Below, in pieces: positions 23,707 to 32,900 of a DNA stretch of 34,983 nt. The notes beneath the pieces were generated by a model. The model had not been told where the DNA came from, made no database searches, and was given only the letters and a program-made list of their open reading frames with translations. Made by a program: the position numbers and the translations under genes. Position 1 is the stretch's first letter, and the number at the start of each line of letters is the position of its first letter. This stretch comes from Vibrio brasiliensis LMG 20546 (GTDB taxonomy: Bacteria > Pseudomonadota > Gammaproteobacteria > Enterobacterales > Vibrionaceae): positions 1 through 34,983 of the forward strand of contig NZ_AEVS01000059.1 in the NCBI RefSeq assembly GCF_000189255.1. Reading direction: 5' to 3'.

Positions 23707-25413
23707 TTATCGACTTTCCAGCTCAGCGAAAATCGCTTCGGCATCGACAATGCCACCAGAAATAGACAAGCTGCTAAACGGCACGAGATCTTCAGGACTG
23801 GACGGCTTCTTAACCAATAGTTCTGGATAGGTGCGTGACTGAGTCATCAGCAACTGTTTCAACTCTTGCGCAGACAAATCTGGGTAGTGAGACCAGACCA
23901 GCGCTGCGACACCGGATACCACAGGCGCTGCCATGCTCGTGCCGCTGTAGGCCGCATAGTTGTCGCCTGGTGTGGATGACAACACGCGGTAACCCGGTGC
24001 AAAGACGTCAACGGTCTCCTGACCAAAGTTACTAAAGCTTGCGACCATAGAGTCATCGGCATATTTGGCCGATGCACCGACATCCATCCAGGTCGTGATT
24101 GGGCGCGACCACTTGTGCTTGGCAAAGCGGTTCGGGAAGCTTGGCTTAATATCGTTGTCCGTTTTACTGTTACCTGCGGAGTGAACAATCAGAACACCTT
24201 TGCGCGCAGCGTAGCGGAAGGCGTGATCAACGATGTGCTTGCGCGGCGAGTAACTCTTACCAAAACTCATGTTGATGACCTTGGCACCATTGTCTACCGC
24301 GTAACGCACGGCATTGGCGATATCCTTATCGCGTTCGTCACCATTTGGCACCATACGAATCGCCATGATCTGGGCGTGATCGGCGATACCATCAATACCT
24401 AGACCATTGCCACGCTGCGCGGCAATGATACCCGCTACGTGTGTCCCGTGAGCGCCAACAGGGCCTTTTACGTCGTTGTTTCCGTAACCTTTCTCCCACG
24501 GGTTATTGATGTTGTCCATCACAATATCTTTGCGGGTATCAAAGTCCAGATTGTAATGATAGTCCAGCGACTCTTTATAGCGCTTGGTACGAGACTCTAG
24601 GTAATCAAAAGAGTACCAAGAATCAAACAGGCTGATCAGACCCTGCGCCGCCGCGCTTACATCAGGGTTCGAGTGGTCGAGTAAAGTCTGCAGACCTGCA
24701 ACCGTAAAGTCCTTATGATCAACCAAGTCCAGGATCTGCGCTTTGTAGTCGTTGGCTTGCTCAGTGGCTTCGGTCACTTGCTCCAGAGCCGAGGTGTAAT
24801 ATTCCACATTCTCGAGGTAGTCGGCTTCAACACCTTGGTAGTATTTACGCTTTTTAGGTGAAATCCAGTCATTGTTTTCTTTTAGTGCCAGGTATTTCTT
24901 GTACTCGCGGGTCACTTCAAGCGTGTCTTGATCCACATTAATCCCTAGTGAGTTACCTAAGAAGTTCCAACCGTGGACATCATCAATGTAGCCGTTGTTA
25001 TCGTCATCGATACCATTGCCTGGGATCTCATCTTCATTGACCCAAAGTTTGTTCTTCAAATCTTCATGATCAATGTCGACACCCGAGTCTAACACCGCCA
25101 CAATAATAGGCTGTGGCTTAAGGGGCGGGAGCATGAAATCATAAACGATGTCGGCACCTACCCCTTGAATGTTCGAATAATTAGCCGACATGTTGAACCA
25201 ATCACCACGATCTTCAGCCGGTGCGCCAAACAGACGCATGGAGAATACCGCAGGCTCAACGGGTTGAGGTGAGTAGTCCTCAATGATGTTGCCTTTAGCA
25301 TCTTTGATGAAAGGTGAGTTTACTGGATCTGGCTCAGGGTTGACGTTTGCAGCAACTGACGAAGAAGCCATGATAGCGATAGCTAGAGCGGAAAGTTTGT
25401 ATCCGTTTTTCAT
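23707..25413 (-). CDS. Secreted S8 family (subtilisin-like) serine protease
   Basis: This is a 568-aa protein with a 21-residue signal peptide (MKNGYKLSALAIAIMASSSV, then A). The catalytic triad is Asp109 (AVLDSGVDIDHEDL), His322 (GAHGTHVAGII) and Ser493 (SGTSMAAPVVSG); the oxyanion Asn415 is in HSAGNS. After Asp109 comes a probable calcium loop, DEIPGNGIDDDNNGYIDDV. It is followed by a long, charged, helical insertion (about residues 165-300) before the catalytic His, so the Asp-His gap is 213 residues versus about 30-70 in ordinary subtilisins. There is no clear C-terminal pre-peptidase domain. The frame extends upstream to 25482, but ATG 25413 has AAGGA nine bases before it and a proper signal peptide. 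Extracellular or cell-surface proteolysis is expected. Confidence 0.92.
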   Translation of the reverse strand: MKNGYKLSALAIAIMASSSVAANVNPEPDPVNSPFIKDAKGNIIEDYSPQPVEPAVFSMRLFGAPAEDRGDWFNMSANYSNIQGVGADIVYDFMLPPLKPQPIIVAVLDSGVDIDHEDLKNKLWVNEDEIPGNGIDDDNNGYIDDVHGWNFLGNSLGINVDQDTLEVTREYKKYLALKENNDWISPKKRKYYQGVEADYLENVEYYTSALEQVTEATEQANDYKAQILDLVDHKDFTVAGLQTLLDHSNPDVSAAAQGLISLFDSWYSFDYLESRTKRYKESLDYHYNLDFDTRKDIVMDNINNPWEKGYGNNDVKGPVGAHGTHVAGIIAAQRGNGLGIDGIADHAQIMAIRMVPNGDERDKDIANAVRYAVDNGAKVINMSFGKSYSPRKHIVDHAFRYAARKGVLIVHSAGNSKTDNDIKPSFPNRFAKHKWSRPITTWMDVGASAKYADDSMVASFSNFGQETVDVFAPGYRVLSSTPGDNYAAYSGTSMAAPVVSGVAALVWSHYPDLSAQELKQLLMTQSRTYPELLVKKPSSPEDLVPFSSLSISGGIVDAEAIFAELESR

Positions 25414-25959
25414 TATGTTACATCCTTTATAATTGTGCTTAAAAAGCGCACTGAAGATAAGTTGCAACAACTTGAATATCATTCGTCTAATTAATGTTTT
25501 GGGTTTGAGATCTCACTGCGAGGCATATTTTTCTGCCAAAGTTTGAGCGAAATTCTATTAATAAAATTGCAATTACCCTTACCGATCGGTGTATTGAAAA
25601 TCCTTTGTAATCAATAGATTAAACAGTATTGGTTTTGGGTTTTTGGGGATGTGTTTTACATAGCGTCACGCCTCATCAATTCTTCATTTCGTATTTTTCG
25701 TTACGATAGCCAACAAAACCATCAGTAGGTTCATGATTGATGGTTATGTAGGCTGAAAATAAGGAGAGGGCAATGAGTTGCTAGTCAGTATTCTTTATGG
25801 TGCCTGTCCTTGTTATTACGTGATATATTCCCGTGGCTGATACCGTTGGAATTTGCTGTTTCTGGTGGCGAGAGCGGGTTCTGTGAGTGGATTGGGTGGT
25901 TCAGGGAAGGGGCGCCACTCGGATGAGTGGCGTTATTTACAATAAGTTTGATTCCATTG
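25414..25959. other. Gene-free intergenic region
   Basis: About 545 bases, A/T-rich near the protease promoter and more mixed from 25780. Open frames here lack a ribosome site and coding character. It contains the hairpin at 25913-25932. The stretch at 25640-25900 resembles no family I know. Confidence 0.5.
25913..25932. terminator. Hairpin, possible terminator of the 80-aa gene
   Basis: CGCCACTC and GAGTGGCG form a perfect 8-bp stem with a GGAT loop, about 28 bases downstream of the 80-aa gene. It lacks a T run on the minus strand, so termination is uncertain. Confidence 0.35.
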
Positions 25960-26202
25960 TCAATGGACTTGATACTTCCTACAGATTTCATCAAAAGACA
26001 TATTGCCCTTCTTAATGTCTTCAAAGTCCGATGCTGTTATTTCAACTTTCTGAAAAGCCCCTTGGAGCTGCCCTGAGATATAGCAAAAATAGTATTTCGT
26101 CCCATCTCGCTTAACACTCCAACCAGACCCGAAAAACTCATTGTCTGAGGATTTCGGATCAGTAGGATAATCAAAAGGTACTTCTTCGTAATACTTACCC
26201 AT
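25960..26202 (-). CDS. Orphan hypothetical protein (80 aa)
   Basis: This 80-aa acidic soluble protein has no recognised family. Its N-terminal half is aromatic-rich (YYEEVPFDYP, GSGWSVKRDGTKYYFCYI) and looks like beta strands. Its C-terminal half looks helical (SDFEDIKKGNMSFDEICRKY). The ATG at 26202 is preceded by AGGA eight bases upstream, so it is probably translated. It stands alone between the S8 protease and a transposase remnant, in a region that looks accessory. It could be an immunity or antitoxin-like protein, but nothing in the sequence proves this. Confidence 0.65.
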   Translation of the reverse strand: MGKYYEEVPFDYPTDPKSSDNEFFGSGWSVKRDGTKYYFCYISGQLQGAFQKVEITASDFEDIKKGNMSFDEICRKYQVH

Positions 26203-26422
26203 TCATTACATCCTTCACTTCAACTTCAACTCTGTTACAGGCGGCTTGTGAGAAAAGTCCATAACAGCTTCGGGAACAAAATTATAAGGACAGGCACCAT
26301 TAAAAAGTAACAGACAAGTCAATTACATACATTACCCCTATCACTGCATTTTTCTCACTTTACCTGTTTTCTTGTGATGTTTCTTCACTCATTCTTATCC
26401 AACAGAACAAGGAGGGTAAGTC

Positions 26423-26548
26423 ATGACTACACCGCGAAAACAGCAAGTCTGTTTAGAGACCACTCGTTACTATCACTGTGTATCTCGTTGTGTTCGGCGT
26501 TTATTTCTGTCCCTTTTAGAGGACATCATGTCTCTTTTCCTTCCCTGA
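26423..26548 (+). pseudogene. Truncated REP-associated tyrosine transposase (Y1/RAYT) remnant
   Basis: An AAGGAGGG ribosome site leads to [20 protein letters not shown] and then SRCVRR, the exact style of the N-terminus of RAYT/Y1 transposases (MTTPRK...[15 protein letters not shown]). Similarity ends after about residue 27 and the frame stops at 41 codons. A complete protein would be 200 residues or more and would include the HUH and Tyr motifs, all absent. The broken end overlaps the 3' end of the convergent nuclease-like gene by 23 bases, so the deletion joined the two. Confidence 0.65.
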
Positions 26549-27731
26549 GAATTCGTAATAACAGCGGTCTGAACTCACTGATCAGGCTGTTTAAATGCCT
26601 CTGATAATAGTCATAGGCCTGGCTCCAGTTTTCTTGCCTGGTGAGGTCGACTTTTGTGTTGGGCAACACCACTTTGCCTTGCTCATCGTTCCAAACGGCC
26701 ATGTTCACCAACTCGTCTTCAAAGGAATGCCGAGCGCTACGTAATATCTGGTAAAGCTCCCTCCCTTTAGAGCTTTTGGCAAAACGGGCAAAGCAACCAA
26801 TTTCCCTATTGCTGAGTTTGTAGACCGTCATCCATGCGACTGACGTGGAAGGAGGGAGCTGGAAAAAAAGATGACTTTGGCTCGTCGCAAGAGGTAAAGG
26901 CTGGCTTTTGTCGTCCAGGCTGACATTCTCGAGATAGCCCTGCCAAAACCTCCGATTGAACATCGCACTTTCGTTTGGCTGAGTGGACGCTTGTTCATCT
27001 TGTGGGGGGACGCTCTCAATAAGGTTGATGGATGCTCCCTGCGCATGGTTATCTAGTGTGATAACACGTCGTTCGATGATGTCTGTTTTGTGCAGAAGTT
27101 GAGGCTGCACCAACAATTGATCATGGTTGATGTGATAGACACGCATTTCAATCATTGCAAAGGCGAATTCCATGGAAGCATGTCGATTTAGGAAGGATTT
27201 GATATCTTCGGCACCTTCTCGAATGCCATCTCCAACCACCAATAGCAAAAATCGCCCCTGACGCAGGTTGCGTTGCACGGCGTCGATAAAGCTGGCTTGC
27301 GAAAGGCCGGTTGTCGCCTCCGAGATCATCTGAAACAGCCCACGTCCTTGTGAGCGTTTCCGGACCGCATTATCCAGCATCGTATAGTCCATAGAGGTGA
27401 GATCTTTAGCGTAGTCTAACGTTTGCCCCACGACTTCTCGCCTTGATTCAGGGTTGCGATACAATTTCACTTCTGTGATCACCAGACGTCCGGTTGGCGT
27501 GACATAAAGGCAATCAATGCGACCGGAACGTGTCGGGAATTCCATACAAACAGGGATTGTACCGACATAATCCGGTTCGATGTCATAAAAGGGGAGCAAA
27601 CTGGCATTATCGAAAATCATCGCCTGCAGCCATTTCTCATCATATTGGTGGTTATCCATTAAATTGACCCGTTGAAGAGTCGAAGACTTATTGTCAGGTG
27701 TGACGACGATTGGGCTATAGTCTGAAAACAT
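26526..27731 (-). CDS. PD-(D/E)XK nuclease-like protein
   Basis: This is a 401-aa soluble protein. Residues about 50-110 carry a PD-(D/E)XK core: [10 protein letters not shown] (Asp73) then [10 protein letters not shown] (Glu87, Lys89), followed by [12 protein letters not shown]. This is typical of NucS-like and other endonuclease folds that use a metal-bound D...ExK site. The rest (about 170-401) is not recognised; it may be a substrate- or partner-recognition domain, ending in a helical tail ([20 protein letters not shown]). AAGGAG lies six bases before the ATG. The gene stands alone, next to a transposase remnant. A role in DNA repair or anti-phage defence is possible but unproven. Confidence 0.7.
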   Translation of the reverse strand: MFSDYSPIVVTPDNKSSTLQRVNLMDNHQYDEKWLQAMIFDNASLLPFYDIEPDYVGTIPVCMEFPTRSGRIDCLYVTPTGRLVITEVKLYRNPESRREVVGQTLDYAKDLTSMDYTMLDNAVRKRSQGRGLFQMISEATTGLSQASFIDAVQRNLRQGRFLLLVVGDGIREGAEDIKSFLNRHASMEFAFAMIEMRVYHINHDQLLVQPQLLHKTDIIERRVITLDNHAQGASINLIESVPPQDEQASTQPNESAMFNRRFWQGYLENVSLDDKSQPLPLATSQSHLFFQLPPSTSVAWMTVYKLSNREIGCFARFAKSSKGRELYQILRSARHSFEDELVNMAVWNDEQGKVVLPNTKVDLTRQENWSQAYDYYQRHLNSLISEFRPLLLRILREGKET

Positions 27732-28240
27732 GCACGCTCCTTATGAGTCATCCAACATCGCGGCTATCGCGTGTTGAATACAAAAGGATAGCACTTAGTG
27801 ATGACTGCACTGGGGAAGATAATCGTTTTGAGAAGCGAGGCCTTCTGGCAGACCCACAAAACTTTATGCACTTCTGGCGAGTGAAATCGCGCTCAAATCC
27901 ACTTTGGTCTTGTCGAAAGGGGAGTATGTTGTGAGGCCGATATCAGAAACGAACGAAACCCTTCAGTGTTGAGAAGATTTTGGTTGGGTATCTATGCACT
28001 ATTACCGGAAAACTACATTGAAATAGTTGGATGGTTTCAACACTTCATTGATAATGGATGGATAATTAGTCTGCCAGTGCTTAAATATCCACAATTCATC
28101 GCTGTGCTAGTGACCACATAATTTGATTTTAGTCACAATGACTTCTATTTTATTTCCCTACTATCTCGACACTTATTTATAAAAACTCAACCCTACAAAT
28201 ATAAATAGTTTTCTAATTTAAATAGAGGATAAGCATCGAA
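27732..28240. other. Intergenic region with unassigned open stretches
   Basis: About 510 bases before the RidA-repeat gene. From roughly 27920 to 28122 on the plus strand one frame stays open (for example RRFWLGIYALLPENYIEIVG) to a TAA, but no ATG or convincing ribosome site begins it. It could be a gene fragment or chance. The last 120 bases are A/T-rich and probably hold the promoter of the RidA-repeat gene. Confidence 0.35.
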
Positions 28241-29506
28241 ATGAGTGGCGGAATTATTAAGGTTTCAAGAAATACTGAACTGGCTCCAATTAACCCATTA
28301 TCAACACAGAGTGTGGCGTTTTCTCACTACAACAATATTTCAGCGCAATTACCGATCGATCCTAAAACCGGTCATATTGTCGCAGGTGATATTAAACAGC
28401 AGGCGAAACAGTGTCTTGAAAACATCAAAGCGATTGTGGAAAGTATCGATCACGTTATGGATGATGTGGTTAAGATCCATGTCTTTGTTAAGAATATCGA
28501 TGACTTAGCCTTGATTGATGAAGTGTACGCGACCTTCTTCCCAAATCTTCTGCCGGTGCGCACTGTGGTTGCGGTTAACGCACTGCCGCTAGGTGATGCG
28601 TTAGTTCAGATGGATACATTGATCTCAAATGGTGAAGGTACTGCGCCACAAGAGCCTTGTCCGCTGATTAAGCTGTCGAGAAATACCGACAAGGCCCCAG
28701 TGAGTGCATTGTCTACTCAGACAGTTGCCTTCTCTCACTACAACAATATTTCTGCGCAGTTGCCGTTAAACCCAGCAACAGGCGAGTTGGTTGCTGGTGG
28801 TATCAAAGAACAAACAAGTCAGTGTTTACAAAACATTAAGGCAGTCATGGAAAGCATCGACGTACCGTTTGATGACATCGTAAAAGTGGGCATCTACCTG
28901 AAAGATCTTGGCGATTTACCTGCCGTGAACGAAGTCTACAGCACCTTCTTCCCAGACTCGGCGATCGCACGTACTGTCGCTTACGTGCCAGCGCGCACGG
29001 TAGCGGCTGTTAAGGATTTGCCGAAGCAAGCTTTGGTTCAGATTGATGTTGTCGTTTCCCATGGTGATGGTACACCACCACAAGAAGTTGAAGACAGACA
29101 TGGTATTGTGATCCGCGCAAACAACACCGAAGCCGCGCCGCTGAATCCTTTGCATACACAAACTGTCGCTTTCTCGCACTACAACCATATTGCGGCTCAG
29201 TTGCCTCTTGATCCACAGTCAAATCAGATGGTAAGTGGTGGAGTGGCAGAGCAAGCAGAGCAGTGTTTAACCAATATTAAAGCGATTGTTGAAAGCGTGA
29301 ATCACGTTATGGACGATATCGTTAAGGTCAATATTCAGCTCAAAGACATCGCTGATCTTGATGCGGTGAATGAGGTTTATACGCGTTTCTTTAACGGCGA
29401 GTTGCCCGCCAGAACGGTCGTGGGTGTTTCGGTTATCGAGCAAGACGCCCTGGTTCAGATCGATGCTGTGGTTTCAAATGGTGAAGGGACACCTCCACAA
29501 CATTAA
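28241..29506 (+). CDS. Triple RidA-like (YjgF/YER057c/UK114) repeat protein
   Basis: This 421-aa polypeptide is made of three tandem RidA-like domains, about residues 5-140, 142-286 and 288-421. Each repeat has AFSHYNNISAQLP (26-38, 163-175, 310-322), then AxQCLxNIKA, then DDVVK or DDIVK, then a VxNEVYxxFF-like helix, then RTV, then ALVQ(M/I)D and a GEGT or GDGT linker. RidA is normally a 130-aa homotrimer that hydrolyses reactive enamines/imines; one chain here carries a full trimer's worth of domains. The active-site Arg (E. coli Arg105) is kept in each (Arg107, Arg244/252, Arg391), and the Ser30-like position in repeats 1 and 2. The Tyr17-like and Glu120-like positions are changed (to Ser/Thr and Gln). 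Repeat 2 has a duplicated ARTVA. There is no signal peptide. GAGGA lies 11 bases before the ATG. Confidence 0.85.
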   Translation: MSGGIIKVSRNTELAPINPLSTQSVAFSHYNNISAQLPIDPKTGHIVAGDIKQQAKQCLENIKAIVESIDHVMDDVVKIHVFVKNIDDLALIDEVYATFFPNLLPVRTVVAVNALPLGDALVQMDTLISNGEGTAPQEPCPLIKLSRNTDKAPVSALSTQTVAFSHYNNISAQLPLNPATGELVAGGIKEQTSQCLQNIKAVMESIDVPFDDIVKVGIYLKDLGDLPAVNEVYSTFFPDSAIARTVAYVPARTVAAVKDLPKQALVQIDVVVSHGDGTPPQEVEDRHGIVIRANNTEAAPLNPLHTQTVAFSHYNHIAAQLPLDPQSNQMVSGGVAEQAEQCLTNIKAIVESVNHVMDDIVKVNIQLKDIADLDAVNEVYTRFFNGELPARTVVGVSVIEQDALVQIDAVVSNGEGTPPQH

Positions 29507-29544
29507 TGGTTAGCTGGTGTAACCAGAATATCTAAGGCTTAATT

Positions 29545-29602
29545 AAGGCAGAATAAATTTATTGACTTAATAAAGATCAATAATGGGTTCTGCCTTTATT
29601 TT
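29545..29602 (+). terminator. Intrinsic terminator of the RidA-repeat gene
   Basis: AAGGCAGAA (29545-29553) pairs with TTCTGCCTT (29588-29596). An inner stem TTATTGA/TCAATAA lies within, and a T-rich run TTTATTTTT follows. Confidence 0.75.
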
Positions 29603-29978
29603 TACGTGAGGTTGTTTATTAATAATTCGCTTATATTAAAGATGATTTTTTTCTTTTTATTTATAATATCTTTAATAGTTAAATTTTTAGTTGAATGTTA
29701 AAAGATATATTTTCGGCTATTTCAAGAATCACATCTCACCTCTATTACAACCACAGAATTAAGTTGTTTATCGGATACGTGTATTCCCATACTGGCTTAA
29801 GCCAGAACTGAGCCTCTTCAATCTGAGCAACCTGCTTGCAAGCTGTTCATATCCCTACCTAAAATTACCGTCACCCAATTTGGTCATTTGCTGAACTTTG
29901 CAATCCATACTAATCTAAAGTATGAAACAAGGTTGATATTTTATAACAAGTATAAATACCGTTATCAAGGTTGGCGCC
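29603..29978. other. A/T-rich intergenic region before the hybrid kinase
   Basis: About 375 bases without a gene. It includes a perfect 14-bp palindrome, CTGGCTTAAGCCAG, at 29792-29805, which could be an operator, and probably the promoter of the kinase gene. Nothing else is identified. Confidence 0.4.
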
Positions 29979-32900
29979 ATGAAACTATCTTTGTCCTCGT
30001 TACTGCCGGTGCGTTCTTCGTCGTTACCCGAGAGTGAACTCAAGACGAGTGTCTTAAACTTCATGCCTGATGGCATTTTGATCTGCGATGGTGTGGTTGG
30101 CAGCCATAGCGTGTTTTTCGCTAATCCCGCTTTCTGCCAATTTTATGAGCGCAACCACTCGGAACTGATTGGCCTTAAAGTGCTAAACCTGTTTGCGCCT
30201 TACCTTTCAACGATACAACTTAATCAGTTACAAAAATCATTGAAATCAAAGGAGTCTGCACAGATTTCTCTCGACATCAAAGGTAAAGAAGCAACCAGGA
30301 TCATCCGGCTCAGAATAGAGCCGATTCTGCATCAGGACGACTCGATTCAATATCTTGTCATCACTCAGACAGACATTACCGATGCGGAGAAGACCAAACA
30401 AGAGCTTCATCAAAGCAATCAGAGACTTAAAGAGCTGGTATCGAGCCAACATCAGACCATCAATGAACATGAGCTGCAGATAGGGGTGATTTTTGAGCAA
30501 GCGATGGATGCGATGGTTCTGCTTAATGAGAGCAATCAGATCCTCGATGCCAATGATGCGGCGCTGGCGCTTTTTCACATGGAACGCACAGATTTGCTCG
30601 GCCTTGAAATAGGTTCAGTCGTGACCGATTTAAAACCGGGACAAATCTACGAGCAGCTCAGTGAAGTGCCCATGTTTCAGGAGGTGTTACTGACTCAGCC
30701 TCTGCACCTCAATGACAATAACCGCCGAATCGCCCTGTCAGGGGCGATTCGTTATATTTCGATCAAGAGCCAGCGCTACATTCTTATCACACTGCGTGAC
30801 ACCAGCTCAGAGTACAGCGCCAAAATGGCGCTCAAGAGAAACCAGACGGAGCTGGAGGCGGTGGTTCGAAACCTTAATCTGGCCACTCAGGCCGGGGGAA
30901 TTGGGATCTGGAGCTGGGACTTTGATTCGAATGAAGTCTCCTGGGATGAACGAATGTACCAGATGTACGGCGTTGACCCTGACTTATGCGATAACAACTA
31001 CGCCATGTGGCAAGAGCGGGTTCATCCGGATGATCTCGATCATGCAGAACAGTCGTTGCTGCACGCCCGAGAGACATTGACACAATTCAACTCAGAGTTT
31101 CGCATTGTATTACCTGACGGAAAAGTCCGTTGGATCAAAGCGGCGGCCGATGTGATTTTTGCTCAGGACACCGCCGAAGCGATCGGGATGGGTGGGGTCA
31201 ACATTGATATCAGTAAGGAAAAGAATACTCAGGACGTCCTGCGCAATGAGAGCGAAGCCGCTCACGCAGCCAGCGAAGCCAAATCGATGTTCCTCGCTAA
31301 CATGAGCCATGAGATCAGAACGCCAATGAATGGCGTGGTTGGCATGTTGAGTTTGCTGAGCGAAACGGAACTCAAGTCAGATCAACGTACCATGGTCAGC
31401 TCCATTAAAGACTCGGCGTTGACGCTACTGCATATCATCAACGATATTTTGGACTTCTCTAAAATTGAGGCAGGCAAAATGTCTCTGGAGAGTGTCCCTG
31501 TTGAACTGCAAAGTTTATTAGAGCGGACACTTGATGTGCTCCACTTGCAGGCGCGTAACAAGGGCATTGAAATGTATCTGACGTACGATCCTAGCCTGCC
31601 AAAGATGATCATGAGTGATAGCGTTCGATTAAGCCAGATCATGCTAAACCTGATTGGTAACGCGGTGAAGTTCACCGAGAGTACGGACGAGCGTGTCGGT
31701 AAAATCTGGGTATCGGCGTCGCTGGGCTCTAATGGGATTGCGCCATGTATTGACCTGATTGTCGAAGACAACGGAATCGGTATGACCAAAGAGCAACTAA
31801 AAAGGTTGTTTAAGTCCTTCACACAAGCCGATACCAGTACCACAAGACTGTATGGAGGCACCGGGCTTGGTTTGTCGATTACCCAGTCGCTGCTTGATCT
31901 GATGGGGGGCACCATTTCTGTTGAAAGTGAATTTGGTGTGAGTAGCCGTTTCTCAATCGAAGTGCCTTTTATTGCGGTCGAGTCGCCGCCAGTCGACCTT
32001 ACTGCAGACTATATTTCAGGCTCAAGAATCTTAATTATCTCGGCCGATCAAAACGTGGCTACGTTTTGCGACATTAACCTTTCCCGCTTTGATTGCAAGC
32101 TGCATTATGTCTCTTCTTTCAAACGTGCTGTTGAGGTGCTCAATCAGGCGAAGCACAACAATATCGATGTCAACATTGACCTGCTCCTGCTCGGTCCGGA
32201 TATCTACGATGGCTATCTGGCTGGGAATTGTGCGGAGCTAGAGGGCAACCCATTCAGCTTGCATAAACTGCTGCTGATGACCCGAGACCCGGGAGAGAAA
32301 GTCGGCAGTCTGGATGACAACAAATACGTCGTGAACTGCAGCCCTTTCAAGCCAAGTTTGCTCACTCATGCTATCAGTGTACTGAGAGGCTTCGTCAGCC
32401 CAGATGTCGAGCAGATTGAACATAAGGATCGTGCGGGCAGCGAGCCTGAGCAGAAACACGGTCTCATTCTTGTTGTCGATGATCAGGTGACCAACCGAGA
32501 CGTGCTTCAGAGACAGCTGACCTATTTAGGCTATCAATGCGAAATGGCGACGCAGGGCCAGGAGGCGCTGCAAATGTGGCAGACCGGGGAGTTTGATCTG
32601 ATCCTGACTGATTGTCATATGCCGGTGATGGACGGTTACGAGTTCAGTAAGCAGGTTCGCAAAATAGAAAATCAGGACAAAGCCAGAGGTCATATCCCGA
32701 TTATTGCTATTACAGCGAATGCTATGGTGGAGGCGTCAGAGCAATGTATGATCTCCGGCATGGATGATTATCTGACCAAGCCTGTGGAACTGTCGACATT
32801 AAACCGGACGCTGGAAAAATGGATGGAGCTGGCTATTGGTGGGCAAGTCGCTAAACCTGAAGCGGCTTGTAGCGCTCCAGTAGAAACCAGTGCGCCAATC

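Noticed and set aside
25785-26024. 79-aa minus-strand open frame overlapping the 80-aa gene
   Set aside because: It overlaps a gene with a good ribosome site and has a composition typical of non-coding DNA.
27976-28122. Open stretch before the RidA-repeat gene
   Set aside because: It reads like protein in places but lacks an ATG and a ribosome site and resembles no known family; mentioned only as part of the intergenic entry.
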